From the NCBI GenBank assembly GCA_932294295.1, contig OW028585.1, positions 17,052,360-17,116,359 of the forward strand: a stretch of 64,000 bases of DNA, read 5' to 3'. Below the pieces are notes generated by a model that was given only the letters and a program-made list of their open reading frames with translations, had not been told where the DNA came from and ran no database searches. Below, in pieces: positions 36,201 to 50,029 of the stretch. Each line of letters opens with the position of its first letter. Position 1 is the stretch's first letter. The position numbers and the translations under genes are program-made. Source of the DNA: Alitta virens (taxonomy: Eukaryota; Annelida; Polychaeta; Phyllodocida; Nereididae).

Positions 36201-37860
36201 GTTTGTTGTTCACACTTTGTTTGTTTGTTGTTCACACTTTGTTTGTTGTTCACACCTTTTTTTGGTTTGTTGTTCACACCTTTTTTGGTTTGTTGTTCAC
36301 ACCTTTTTTGGTTTGTTGTTCACACCTTTTTTGGTTTGTTGTTCACACCTTTTTTTGGTTTGTTGTTCACACCTTTTTTGGTTTGTTGTTCACACCTTTT
36401 TTGGTTTGTTGTTCACACCTTTTTTGGTTTGTTGTTCACACCTTTTTTGGTTTGTTGTTCACACTTTTTTTATTTGTTGTTCACAATTTGTTTGTTTGTT
36501 GTTCACACTTTTTTTGTTTGTTGTTCACACTTTGTTTGTTTGTTGTTCACACTTTGTTTGTTTGTTGTTCACACTTTTTTTGTTTGTTGTTCACACTTTG
36601 TTTGTTTGTTGTTCACACTTTGTTTGTTTGTTGTTCACACTTTGTTTGTTTGTTGTTCACACTTTGTTTGTTGTTCACACTTTTTTTGTTTGTTGTTCAC
36701 ACTTTGTTTGTTTGTTGTTCACACTTTGTTTGTTTGTTGTTCACACTTTGTTTGTTGTTCACACCTTTTTTGGTTTGTTGTTCACACCTTTTTTGGTTTG
36801 TTGTTCACACCTTTTTTTGGTTTGTTGTTCACACCTTTTTTGGTTTGTTGTTCACACTTTTTTATTTGTTGTTCACAATTAGTTTGTTTGTTGTTCACAC
36901 TTTTTTTGTTTGTTGTTCACACTTTGTTTGTTGTTCACACTTTGTTTGTTTGTTGTTCACACTTTGTTTGTTGTTCACACTTTTTTTGTTTGTTGTTCAC
37001 ACTTTGTTTGTTGTTCACACTTTGTTTGTTGTTCACACTTTGTTTGTTTGTTGTTCACACTTTTTTTGTTTGTTGTTCACACTTTGTTTGTTGTTCACAC
37101 CTTTTTTTGGTTTGTTGTTCACACACCTTTTTTGGTTTGTTGTTCACACCTTTTTTGGTTTGTTGTTCACACCTTTTTTGGTTTGTTGTTCACACCTTTT
37201 TTTGGTTTGTTGTTCACACCTTTTTTGGTTTGTTGTTCACACCTTTTTTGGTTTGTTGTTCACACCTTTTTTGGTTTGTTGTTCACACCTTTTTTGGTTT
37301 GTTGTTCACACCTTTTTTGGTTTGTTGTTCACACCTTTTTTGGTTTGTTGTTCACACCTTTTTTGGTTTGTTGTTCACACCTTTTTTGGTTTGTTGTTCA
37401 CACCTTTTTTGGTTTGTTGTTCACACTTTTTTATTTGTTGTTCACACTTTTTTTGTTTGTTGTTCACAATTTGTTTGTTTGTTGTTCACACTTTTTTTGT
37501 TTGTTGTTCACACTTTGTTTGTTTGTTGTTCACACTTTGTTTGTTTGTTGTTCACACTTTGTTTGTTGTTCACACTTTTTTTGTTTGTTGTTCACACTTT
37601 GTTTGTTGTTCACACTTTGTTTGTTGTTCACACTTTGTTTGTTTGTTGTTCACACTTTTTTTGTTTGTTGTTCACACTTTGTTTGTTTGTTGTTCACACT
37701 TTGTTTGTTTGTTGTTCACACTTTGTTTGTTGTTCACACCTTTTTTTGGTTTGTTGTTCACACCTTTTTTGGTTTGTTGTTCACACCTTTTTTAGTTTGT
37801 TGTTCACACCTTTTTTGGTTTGTTGTTCACACCTTTTTTTGGTTTGTTGTTCACACCTTT
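33227..37860. repeat. Right-arm region 2: second copy of region 1 start plus linked blocks
   Basis: G-blocks at 33,852-34,231; 34,693-35,310; 35,611-36,250; 36,460-36,759; 36,853-37,095 and 37,422-37,734. The GTTAACACC mutation at 33,501 and the CCTTCTTTGG/GCTGTTC pair at 34,515 match 27,207 and 28,221 at offset 6,294, and match 48,190 and 49,159 at offsets 14,689 and 14,644. The 46-bp shift between 33.5 and 33.9 kb is a two-unit size difference. A TAG-making change at 37,793 recurs at 40,228 and 52,419. G-block 35,611 opens with the unique TGCACAATTT. Confidence 0.88.
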
Positions 37861-40800
37861 TTTGGTTTGTTGTTCACACCTTTTTTGGTTTGTTGTTCAC
37901 ACTTTTTTTGGTTTGTTGTTCACACCTTTTTTGGTTTGTTGTTCACACCTTTTTTGGTTTGTTGTTCACACCTTTTTTGGTTTGTTGTTCACACCTTTTT
38001 TGGTTTGTTGTTCACACCTTTTTTGGTTTGTTGTTCACACCTTTTTTGGTTTGTTGTTCACACCTTTTTTGGTTTGTTGTTCACACTTTTTTTAATTGTT
38101 GTTCACAATTTGTTTGTTTGTTGTTCACACTTTTTTTGTTTGTTGTTCACACTTTGTTTGTTTGTTGTTTACACTTTGTTTGTTTGTTGTTCACACTTTT
38201 TTTGTTTGTTGTTCACACTTTGTTTGTTTGTTGTTCACACTTTGTTTGTTTGTTGTTCACACTTTGTTTGTTTGTTGTTCACACTTTGTTTGTTTGTTGT
38301 TCACACTTTTTTTGTTTGTTGTTCACACTTTGTTTGTTGTTCACACTTTGTTTGTTTGTTGTTCACACTTTTTTTGTTTGTTGTTCACACTTTGTTTGTT
38401 TGTTGTTCACACTTTGTTTATTTGTTGTTCACACTTTGTTTGTTTGTTGTTCACACTTTTTTTGTTTGTTGTTCACACTTTGTTTGTTTGTTGTTCACAC
38501 TTTGTTTGTTTGTTGTTCACACTTTTTTTGTTTGTTGTTCACACTTTGTTTGTTGTTCACACTTTGTTTGTTGTTCACACTTTGTTTGTTTGTTGTTCAC
38601 ACTTTTTTTGTTTGTTGTTCACACTTTGTTTGTTTGTTGTTCACACTTTGTTTGTTTGTTGTTCACACTTTGTTTGTTGTTCACACCTTTTTTTGGTTTG
38701 TTGTTCACACCTTTTTTGGTTTGTTGTTCACACCTTTTTTGGTTTGTTGTTCACACCTTTTTTGGTTTGTTGTTCACACCTTTTTTTGGTTTGTTGTTCA
38801 CACCTTTTTTGGTTTGTTGTTCACACCTTTTTTGGTTTGTTGTTCACACCTTTTTTGGTTTGTTGTTCACACCTTTTTTGGTTTGTTGTTCACACTTTTT
38901 TTATTTGTTGTTCACAATTTGTTTGTTTGTTGTTCACACTTTTTTTGTTTGTTGTTCACACTTTGTTTGTTTGTTGTTCACACTTTGTTTGTTTGTTGTT
39001 CACACTTTTTTTGTTTGTTGTTCACACTTTGTTTGTTTGTTGTTCACACTTTGTTTGTTTGTTGTTCACACTTTGTTTGTTTGTTGTTCACACTTTGTTT
39101 GTTGTTCACACTTTTTTTGTTTGTTGTTCACACTTTGTTTGTTTGTTGTTCACACTTTGTTTGTTTGTTGTTCACACTTTGTTTGTTGTTCACACCTTTT
39201 TTGGTTTGTTGTTCACACCTTTTTTGGTTTGTTGTTCACACCTTTTTTTGGTTTGTTGTTCACACCTTTTTTGGTTTGTTGTTCACACTTTTTTATTTGT
39301 TGTTCACAATTAGTTTGTTTGTTGTTCACACTTTTTTTGTTTGTTGTTCACACTTTGTTTGTTTGTTGTTCACACTTTGTTTGTTTGTTGTTCACACTTT
39401 GTTTGTTGTTCACACTTTTTTTGTTTGTTGTTCACACTTTGTTTGTTGTTCACACTTTGTTTGTTGTTCACACTTTGTTTGTTTGTTGTTCACACTTTTT
39501 TTGTTTGTTGTTCACACTTTGTTTGTTGTTCACACCTTTTTTTGGTTTGTTGTTCACACACCTTTTTTGGTTTGTTGTTCACACCTTTTTTGGTTTGTTG
39601 TTCACACCTTTTTTGGTTTGTTGTTCACACCTTTTTTTGGTTTGTTGTTCACACCTTTTTTGGTTTGTTGTTCACACCTTTTTTGGTTTGTTGTTCACAC
39701 CTTTTTTGGTTTGTTGTTCACACCTTTTTTGGTTTGTTGTTCACACCTTTTTTGGTTTGTTGTTCACACCTTTTTTGGTTTGTTGTTCACACCTTTTTTG
39801 GTTTGTTGTTCACACCTTTTTTGGTTTGTTGTTCACACCTTTTTTGGTTTGTTGTTCACACTTTTTTATTTGTTGTTCACACTTTTTTTGTTTGTTGTTC
39901 ACAATTTGTTTGTTTGTTGTTCACACTTTTTTTGTTTGTTGTTCACACTTTGTTTGTTTGTTGTTCACACTTTGTTTGTTTGTTGTTCACACTTTGTTTG
40001 TTGTTCACACTTTTTTTGTTTGTTGTTCACACTTTGTTTGTTGTTCACACTTTGTTTGTTGTTCACACTTTGTTTGTTTGTTGTTCACACTTTTTTTGTT
40101 TGTTGTTCACACTTTGTTTGTTTGTTGTTCACACTTTGTTTGTTTGTTGTTCACACTTTGTTTGTTGTTCACACCTTTTTTTGGTTTGTTGTTCACACCT
40201 TTTTTGGTTTGTTGTTCACACCTTTTTTAGTTTGTTGTTCACACCTTTTTTGGTTTGTTGTTCACACCTTTTTTTGGTTTGTTGTTCACACCTTTTTTGG
40301 TTTGTTGTTCACACCTTTTTTGGTTTGTTGTTCACACCTTTTTTGGTTTGTTGTTCACACCTTTTTTGGTTTGTTGTTCACACCTTTTTTGGTTTGTTGT
40401 TCACACCTTTTTTGGTTTGTTGTTCACACCTTTTTTTGGTTTGTTGTTCACACCTTTTTTGGTTTGTTGTTCACACTTTTTTTATTTGTTGTTCAGAATT
40501 TGTTTGTTTGTTGTTCACACTTTTTTTGTTTGTTGTTCACACTTTGTTTGTTTGTTGTTCACACTTTGTTTGTTTGTTGTTCACACTTTGTTTGTTGTTC
40601 ACACTTTGTTTGTTGTTCACACTTTGTTGTTCACACTTTGTTTGTTTGTTGTTCACACTTTTTTTGTTTGTTGTTCACACTTTGTTTGTTTGTTGTTCAC
40701 ACTTTGTTTGTTTGTTGTTCACACTTTGTTTGTTGTTCACACCTTTTTTTGGTTTGTTGTTCACACACCTTTTTTGGTTTGTTGTTCACACCTTTTTTGG

Positions 40801-43800
40801 TTTGTTGTTCACACCTTTTTTTGTTTGTTGTTCACACCTTTTTTTGGTTTGTTGTTCACACCTTTTTTGGTTTGTTGTTCACGCCTTTTTTGGTTTGTTG
40901 TTCACACCTTTTTTGGTTTGTTGTTCACACCTTTTTTGGTTTGTTGTTCACACCTTTTTTGGTTTGTTGTTCACACCTTTTTTGGTTTGTTGTTCACACC
41001 TTTTTTGGTTTGTTGTTCACACCTTTTTTGGTTTGTTGTTCACACCTTTTTTGGTTTGTTGTTCACACTTTTTTTGGTTTGTTGTTCACACCTTTTTTGG
41101 TTTGTTGTTCACACCTTTTTTGGTTTGTTGTACACACCTTTTTTGGTTTGTTGTTCACACCTTTTTTGGTTTGTTGTTCACACTTTGTTTGTTGTTCACA
41201 CTTTGTTTGTTGTTCACACTTTGTTTGTTTGTTGTTCACACTTTTTTTGTTTGTTGTTCACACTTTGTTTGTTTGTTGTTCACACTTGTTTGTTTGTTGT
41301 TCACACTTTGTTTGTTTGTTGTTCACACTTTGTTTGTTGTTCACACCTTTTTTGGTTTGTTGTTCACACCTTTTTTGGTTTGTTGTTCACACCTTTTTTT
41401 GGTTTGTTGTTCACACTTTTTTTATTTGTTGTTCACACTTTTTTTATTTGTTGTTCACAATTTGTTTGTTTGTTGTTCACACTTTTTTTGTTTGTTGTTC
41501 ACACTTTGTTTGTTTGTTGTTCACACTTTGTTTGTTTGTTGTTCACACTTTGTTTGTTGTTCACACTTTTTTTGTTTGTTGTTCACACTTTGTTTGTTGT
41601 TCACACTTTGTTTGTTGTTCACACTTTGTTTGTTTGTTGTTCACACTTTTTTTGTTTGTTGTTCACACTTTGTCTGTTTGTTGTTCACACTTTGTTTGTT
41701 TGTTGTTCACACTTTGTTTGTTGTTCACACCTTTTTTTGGTTTGTTGTTCACACCTTTTTTGGTTTGTTGTTCACACCTTTTTTGGCTTGTTGTTCACAC
41801 CTTTTTTGGTTTGTTGTTCACACCTTTTTTTGGTTTGTTGTTCACACCTTTTTTGGTTTGTTGTTCACACCTTTTTTGGTTTGTTGTTCACACCTTTTTT
41901 GGTTTGTTGTTCACACCTTTTTTGGTTTGTTGTTCACACTTTGTTTGTTGTTCACACTTTGTTTGTTGTTCACACTTTGTTTGTTTGTTGTTCACACTTT
42001 TTTTGTTTGTTGTTCACACTTTGTTTGTTGTTCACACTTTGTTTGTTGTTCACACCTTTTTTTGGTTTGTTGTTCACACCTTTTTTGGTTTGTTGTTCAC
42101 ACCTTTTTTGGTTTGTTGTTCACACCTTTTTTGGTTTGTTGTTCACACCTTTTTTTGGTTTGTTGTTCACACCTTTTTTGGTTTGTTGTTCACACCTTTT
42201 TTGGTTTGTTGTTCACATCTTTTTTGGTTTGTTGTTCACACCTTTTTTGGTTTGTTGTTCACACTTTTTTTATTTGTTGTTCACAATTTGTTTGTTTGTT
42301 GTTCACACTTTTTTTGTTTGTTGTTCACACTTTGTTTGTTTGTTGTTCACACTTTGTTTGTTTGTTGTTCACACTTTTTTTGTTTGTTGTTCACACTTTG
42401 TTTGTTTGTTGTTCACACTTTGTTTGTTTGTTGTTCACACTTTGTTTGTTTGTTGTTCACACTTTGTTTGTTGTTCACACTTTTTTTGTTTGTTGTTCAC
42501 ACTTTGTTTGTTTGTTGTTCACACTTTGTTTGTTTGTTGTTCACACTTTGTTTGTTGTTCACACCTTTTTTGGTTTGTTGTTCACACCTTTTTTGGTTTG
42601 TTGTTCACACCTTTTTTTGGTTTGTTGTTCACACCTTTTTTGGTTTGTTGTTCACACTTTTTTATTTGTTGTTCACAATTTGTTTGTTTGTTGTTCACAC
42701 TTTTTTTGTTTGTTGTTCACACTTTGTTTGTTTGTTGTTCACACTTTGTTTGTTTGTTGTTCACACTTTGTTTGTTGTTCACACTTTTTTTGTTTGTTGT
42801 TCACACTTTGTTTGTTGTTCACACTTTGTTTGTTGTTCACACTTTGTTTGTTTGTTGTTCACACTTTTTTTGTTTGTTGTTCACACTTTGTTTGTTGTTC
42901 ACACCTTTTTTTGGTTTGTTGTTCACACACCTTTTTTGGTTTGTTGTTCACACCTTTTTTGGTTTGTTGTTCACACCTTTTTTGGTTTGTTGTTCACACC
43001 TTTTTTTGGTTTGTTGTTCACACTTTTTTTGGTTTGTTGTTCACACCTTTTTTGGTTTGTTGTTCACACCTTTTTTGGTTTGTTGTTCACACCTTTTTTG
43101 GTTTGTTGTTCACACCTTTTTTGGTTTGTTGTTCACACCTTTTTTGGTTTGTTGTTCACACCTTTTTTGGTTTGTTGTTCACACCTTTTTTGGTTTGTTG
43201 TTCACACCTTTTTTGGTTTGTTGTTCACACTTTTTTATTTGTTGTTCACACTTTTTTTGTTTGTTGTTCACAATTTGTTTGTTTGTTGTTCACACTTTTT
43301 TTGTTTGTTGTTCACACTTTGTTTGTTTGTTGTTCACACTTTGTTTGTTTGTTGTTCACACTTTGTTTGTTGTTCACACTTTTTTTGTTTGTTGTTCACA
43401 CTTTGTTTGTTGTTCACACTTTGTTTGTTGTTCACACTTTGTTTGTTTGTTGTTCACACTTTTTTTGTTTGTTGTTCACACTTTGTTTGTTTGTTGTTCA
43501 CACTTTGTTTGTTTGTTGTTCACACTTTGTTTGTTGTTCACACCTTTTTTTGGTTTGTTGTTCACACACCTTTTTTGGTTTGTTGTTCACACCTTTTTTG
43601 GTTTGTTGTTCACACCTTTTTTTGTTTGTTGTTCACACCTTTTTTTGGTTTGTTGTTCACACCTTTTTTGGTTTGTTGTTCACACCTTTTTTGGTTTGTT
43701 GTTCACACCTTTTTTGGTTTGTTGTTCACACCTTTTTTGGTTTGTTGTTCACACCTTTTTTGGTTTGTTGTTCACACCTTTTTTGGTTTGTTGTTCACAC

Positions 43801-46800
43801 CTTTTTTGGTTTGTTGTTCACACCTTTTTTGGTTTGTTGTTCACACCTTTTTTGGTTTGTTGTTCACACTTTTTTTGGTTTGTTGTTCACACCTTTTTTG
43901 GTTTGTTGTTCACACCTTTTTTGGTTTGTTGTACACACCTTTTTTGGTTTGTTGTTCACACCTTTTTTGGTTTGTTGTTCACACTTTGTTTGTTGTTCAC
44001 ACTTTGTTTGTTGTTCACACTTTGTTTGTTTGTTGTTCACACTTTTTTTGTTTGTTGTTCACACTTTGTTTGTTTGTTGTTCACACTTGTTTGTTTGTTG
44101 TTCACACTTTGTTTGTTTGTTGTTCACACTTTGTTTGTTGTTCACACCTTTTTTGGTTTGTTGTTCACACCTTTTTTGGTTTGTTGTTCACACCTTTTTT
44201 TGGTTTGTTGTTCACACCTTTTTTGGTTTGTTGTTCACACTTTTTTTATTTGTTGTTCACAATTTGTTTGTTTGTTGTTCACACTTTTTTTGTTTGTTGT
44301 TCACACTTTGTTTGTTTGTTGTTCACACTTTGTTTGTTTGTTGTTCACACTTTGTTTGTTGTTCACACTTTTTTTGTTTGTTGTTCACACTTTGTTTGTT
44401 TGTTGTTCACACTTTGTTTGTTGTTCACACCTTTTTTTGGTTTGTTGTTCACACCTTTTTTGGTTTGTTGTTCACACCTTTTTTGGCTTGTTGTTCACAC
44501 CTTTTTTGGTTTGTTGTTCACACCTTTTTTTGGTTTGTTGTTCACACCTTTTTTGGTTTGTTGTTCACACCTTTTTTGGTTTGTTGTTCACACCTTTTTT
44601 GGTTTGTTGTTCACACCTTTTTTGGTTTGTTGTTCACACTTTGTTTGTTGTTCACACTTTGTTTGTTGTTCACACTTTGTTTGTTTGTTGTTCACACTTT
44701 TTTTGTTTGTTGTTCACACTTTGTTTGTTTGTTGTTCACACTTTGTTTGTTTGTTGTTCACACTTTGTTTGTTTGTTGTTCACACTTTGTTTGTTGTTCA
44801 CACCTTTTTTGGTTTGTTGTTCACACCTTTTTTGGTTTGTTGTTCACACCTTTTTTTGGTTTGTTGTTCACACCTTTTTTGGTTTGTTGTTCACACTTTT
44901 TTTATTTGTTGTTCACAATTTGTTTGTTTGTTGTTCACACTTTTTTTGTTTGTTGTTCACACTTTGTTTGTTTGTTGTTCACACTTTGTTTGTTTGTTGT
45001 TCACACTTTGTTTGTTGTTCACACTTTTTTTGTTTGTTGTTCACACTTTGTTTGTTGTTCACACTTTGTTTGTTGTTCACACTTTGTTTGTTTGTTGTTC
45101 ACACTTTTTTTGTTTGTTGTTCACACTTTGTTTGTTTGTTGTTCACACTTTGTTTGTTTGTTGTTCACACTTTGTTTGTTGTTCACACCTTTTTTTGGTT
45201 TGTTGTTCACACCTTTTTTGGTTTGTTGTTCACACCTTTTTTGGTTTGTTGTTCACACCTTTTTTGGTTTGTTGTTCACACCTTTTTTTGGTTTGTTGTT
45301 CACACCTTTTTTGGTTTGTTGTTCACACCTTTTTTGGTTTGTTGTTCACACCTTTTTTGGTTTGTTGTTCACACCTTTTTTGGTTTGTTGTTCACACCTT
45401 TTTTGGTTTGTTGTTCACACCTTTTTTGGTTTGTTGTTCACACCTTTTTTTGGTTTGTTGTTCACACCTTTTTTGGTTTGTTGTTCACACTTTTTTTATT
45501 TGTTGTTCACAATTTGTTTGTTTGTTGTTCACACTTTTTTTGTTTGTTGTTCACACTTTGTTTGTTTGTTGTTCACACTTTGTTTGTTTGTTGTTCACAC
45601 TTTGTTTGTTGTTCACACTTTTTTTGTTTGTTGTTCACACTTTGTTTGTTGTTCACACTTTGTTTGTTGTTCACACTTTGTTTGTTTGTTGTTCACACTT
45701 TTTTTGTTTGTTGTTCACACTTTGTTTGTTGTTCACACCTTTTTTTGGTTTGTTGTTCACACACCTTTTTTGGTTTGTTGTTCACACCTTTTTTGGTTTG
45801 TTGTTCACACCTTTTTTGGTTTGTTGTTCACACCTTTTTTTGGTTTGTTGTTCACACCTTTTTTGGTTTGTTGTTCACACCTTTTTTGGTTTGTTGTTCA
45901 CACCTTTTTTGGTTTGTTGTTCACACCTTTTTTGGTTTGTTGTTCACACCTTTTTTGGTTTGTTGTTCACACCTTTTTTGGTTTGTTGTTCACACCTTTT
46001 TTGGTTTGTTGTTCACACCTTTTTTGGTTTGTTGTTCACACTTTTTTTGGTTTGTTGTTCACACCTTTTTTGGTTTGTTGTTCACACCTTTTTTGGTTTG
46101 TTGTTCACACCTTTTTTGGTTTGTTGTTCACACCTTTTTTGGTTTGTTGTTCACACTTTGTTTGTTGTTCACACTTTGTTTGTTGTTCACACTTTGTTTG
46201 TTTGTTGTTCACACTTTTTTTGTTTGTTGTTCACACTTTGTTTGTTTGTTGTTCACAATTTGTTTGTTTGTTGTTCACACTTTTTTTGTTTGTTGTTCAC
46301 ACTTTGTTTGTTTGTTGTTCACACTTTGTTTGTTTGTTGTTCACACTTTGTTTGTTGTTCACACTTTTTCTTGTTTGTTGTTCACACTTTGTTTGTTGTT
46401 CACACTTTGTTTGTTGTTCACACTTTGTTTGTTTGTTGTTCACACTTTTTTTGCTTGTTGTTCACACTTTGTTTGTTTGTTGTTCACACTTTGTTTGTTT
46501 GTTGTTCACACTTTGTTTGTTGTTCACACCTTTTTTTGGGTTTGTTGTTCACACCTTTTTTGGTTTGTTGTTCACACCTTTTTTGGTTTGTTGTTCACAC
46601 CTTTTTTTGGTTTGTTGTTCACACCTTTTTTGGTTTGTTGTTCACACCTTTTTTGGTTTGTTGTTCACACCTTTTTTGGTTTGTTGTTCACACCTTTTTT
46701 TGGTTTGTTGTTCACACCTTTTTTGGTTTGTTGTTCACACCTTTTTTGGTTTGTTGTTCACACCTTTTTTGGTTTGCTGTTCACACCTTTTTTGGTTTGT

Positions 46801-46830
46801 TGTTCACACCTTTTTTGGTTTGTTGTTCAC
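37860..46830. repeat. Right-arm region 3: 9-kb duplicated segment, copy 1
   Basis: G-blocks at 38,082-38,681; 38,891-39,190; 39,284-39,530; 39,857-40,169; 40,472-40,737; 41,179-41,341; 41,412-41,725; 41,935-42,050; 42,260-42,559; 42,653-42,899; 43,226-43,538; 43,980-44,142; 44,236-44,425; 44,635-44,798; 44,892-45,183; 45,486-45,733 and 46,152-46,524. The size run 300-247-313 occurs twice here. The segment reappears at 50,030-59,890 with offsets of 12,173, 12,191, 12,499 and then 13,061 bp. Shared private variants include CAGAATTTG (40,494), GTACACACC (41,131 and 43,932), GTCTGTTTG (41,671), GGCTTGTTG (41,785 and 44,485) and T7-GGG (46,534). Confidence 0.9.
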
Positions 46831-49800
46831 ACCTTTTTTGGTTTGTTGTTCACACCTTTTTTGGTTTGTTGTTCACACCTTTTTGGGTTTGTTGTTCACA
46901 CCTTTTTTTGGTTTGTTGTTCACACCTTTTTTGGTTTGTTGTTCACACCTTTTTTGGTTTGTTGTTCACACCTTTTTTTGGTTTGTTGTTCACACCTTTT
47001 TTTGGTTTGTTGTTCACACCTTTTTTTGGTTTGTTGTTCACACCTTTTTTTGGTTTGTTGTTCACACCTTTTTTTGGTTTGTTGTTCACACCTTTTTTGG
47101 TTTGTTGTTCACACCTTTTTTGGTTTGTTGTTCACACCTTTTTTTGGTTTGTTGTTCACACCTTTTTTGGTTTGTTGTTCACACCTTTTTTGGTTTGTTG
47201 TTCACACCTTTTTTGGTTTGTTGTTCACACTTTTTTTATTTGTTGTTCACAATTTGTTTGTTTGTTGTTCACACTTTTTTTGTTTGTTGTTCACACTTTG
47301 TTTGTTTGTTGTTCACACTTTGTTTGTTTGTTGTTCACACTTTTTTTGTTTGTTGTTCACACTTTGTTTGTTTGTTGTTCACACTTTGTTTGTTTGTTGT
47401 TCACACTTTGTTTGTTGTTCACACTTTGTTTGTTGTTCACACTTTGTTTGTTTGTTGTTCACACTTTGTTTGTTTGTTGTTCACACTTTGTTTGTTTGTT
47501 GTTCACACTTTTTTTGGTTTGTTGTTCACACCTTTTTTGTTTGTTCACACTTTTTGTTTGTTGTTCACACTTTGTTTGTTTGTTGTTCACACTTTGTTTG
47601 TTGTTCACACTTTGTTTGTTTGTTGTTCACACTTTGTTTGTTGTTCACACTTTGTTTGTTTGTTGTTCACACTTTGTTTGTTTGTTGTTCACACTTTGTT
47701 TGTTTGTTGTTCACACTTTGTTTGTTGTTCACACTTTGTTTGTTTGTTGTTCACACTTTGTTTGTTTGTTGTTCACACCTTTTTTGGTTTGTTGTTCACA
47801 CCTTTTTTGGTTTGTTGTTCACACCTTTTTTGGTTTGTTGTTCACACCTTTTTTGGTTTGTTGTTCACACCTTTTTTGGTTTGTTGTTCACACCTTTTTT
47901 TGGTTTGTTGTTCACACCTTTTTTGGTTTGTTGTTCACACCTTTTTTTGGTTTGTTGTTCACACCTTTTTTGGTTTGTTGTTCACACCTTTTTTGGTTTG
48001 TTGTTCACACCTTTTTTGGTTTGTTGTTCACACCTTTTTTGGTTTGTTGTTCACACCTTTTTTGGTTTGTTGTTCACACCTTTTTTGGTTTGTTGTTCAC
48101 ACCTTTTTTGGTTTGTTGTTCACACCTTTTTTGGTTTGTTGTTCACACCTTTTTTGGTTTGTTGTTCACACCTTTTTTGGTTTGTTGTTAACACCTTTTT
48201 GGGTTTGTTGTTCACACCTTTTTTTGGTTTGTTGTTCACACCTTTTTTGGTTTGTTGTTCACACCTTTTTTTGGTTTGTTGTTCACACCTTTTTTTGGTT
48301 TGTTGTTCACACCTTTTTTTGGTTTGTTGTTCACACCTTTTTTTGGTTTGTTGTTCACACCTTTTTTGGTTTGTTGTTCACACCTTTTTTGGTTTGTTGT
48401 TCACACCTTTTTTGGTTTGTTGTTCACACCTTTTTTTGGTTTGTTGTTCACACCTTTTTTGGTTTGTTGTTCACACCTTTTTTGGTTTGTTGTTCACACT
48501 TTTTTTATTTGTTGTTCACAATTTGTTTGTTTGTTGTTCACACTTTTTTTGTTTGTTGTTCACACTTTGTTTGTTTGTTGTTCACACTTTGTTTGTTTGT
48601 TGTTCACACTTTTTTTGTTTGTTGTTCACACTTTGTTTGTTTGTTGTTCACACTTTGTTTGTTTGTTGTTCACACTTTGTTTGTTTGTTGTTCACACTTT
48701 GTTTGTTGTTCACACTTTTTTTGTTTGTTGTTCACACTTTGTTTGTTGTTCACACTTTGTTTGTTGTTCACACTTTGTTTGTTTGTTGTTCACACTTTTT
48801 TTGTTTGTTGTTCACACTTTGTTTGTTTGTTGTTCACACTTTGTTTGTTTGTTGTTCACACTTTGTTTGTTGTTCACACCTTTTTTTGGTTTGTTGTTCA
48901 CACCTTTTTTGGTTTGTTGTTTACACCTTTTTTGGTTTGTTGTTCACACCTTTTTTGGTTTGTTGTTCACACCTTTTTTTGGTTTGTTGTTCACACCTTT
49001 TTTGGTTTGTTGTTCACACCTTTTTTGGTTTGTTGTTCACACCTTTTTTGGTTTGTTGTTCACACCTTTTTTGGTTTGTTGTTCACACCTTTTTTGGTTT
49101 GTTGTTCACACCTTTTTTGGTTTGTTGTTCACACCTTTTTTGGTTTGTTGTTCACACCTTCTTTGGTTTGCTGTTCACACCTTTTTTGGTTTGTTGTTCA
49201 CACCTTTTTTGGTTTGTTGTTCACACTTTTTTTGGTTTGTTGTTCACACCTTTTTTGGTTTGTTGTTCACACCTTTTTTGGTTTGTTGTTCACACCTTTT
49301 TTGGTTTGTTGTTCACACCTTTTTTGGTTTGTTGTTCACACTTTTTTTAATTGTTGTTCACAATTTGTTTGTTTGTTGTTCACACTTTTTTTGTTTGTTG
49401 TTCACACTTTGTTTGTTTGTTGTTCACACTTTGTTTGTTTGTTGTTCACACTTTTTTTGTTTGTTGTTCACACTTTGTTTGTTTGTTGTTCACACTTTGT
49501 TTGTTTGTTGTTCACACTTTGTTTGTTTGTTGTTCACACTTTGTTTGTTTGTTGTTCACACTTTTTTTGTTTGTTGTTCACACTTTGTTTGTTGTTCACA
49601 CTTTGTTTGTTGTTCACACTTTGTTTGTTTGTTGTTCACACTTTTTTTGTTTGTTGTTCACACTTTGTTTGTTTGCTGTTCACACTTTGTTTATTTGTTG
49701 TTCACACTTTGTTTGTTTGTTGTTCACACTTTTTTTGTTTGTTGTTCACACTTTGTTTGTTTGTTGTTCACACTTTGTTTGTTTGTTGTTCACACTTTTT

Positions 49801-50029
49801 TTGTTTGTTGTTCACACTTTGTTTGTTGTACACACTTTGTTTGTTGTTCACACTTTGTTTGTTTGTTGTTCACACTTTTTTTGTTTGTTGTTCACACTTT
49901 GTTTGTTTGTTGTTCACACTTTGTTTGTTTGTTGTTCACACTTTGTTTGTTGTTCACACCTTTTTTTGGTTTGTTGTTCACACCTTTTTTGGTTTGTTGT
50001 TCACACCTTCTTTGGTTTGTTGTTCACAC
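46831..50029. repeat. Right-arm region 4: third copy of the GTTAACACC segment
   Basis: G-blocks at 47,226-47,773; 48,495-48,874 and 49,337-49,954, the last running up to the next region. It matches 32,140-35,400 at offset 14,690, falling to 14,689 and 14,644 through a one-T and a two-unit difference. Shared markers are T5-GGG (46,885), the rearranged junction (47,506-47,570), GTTAACACC (48,190) and CCTTCTTTGG (49,159). The CACATCT variant at 33,084 is CACACCT here at 47,774, so it arose or was lost after the copying. Confidence 0.89.

Noticed and set aside
58..36882. Giant + strand open frames encoding cysteine-, phenylalanine- and tryptophan-rich membrane-like proteins
   Set aside because: All three frames are open at once over the same DNA, the starts are TTG within the repeat, there is no ribosome binding or promoter context, one frame runs through 200 N, and the encoded period simply restates the 23-bp unit.
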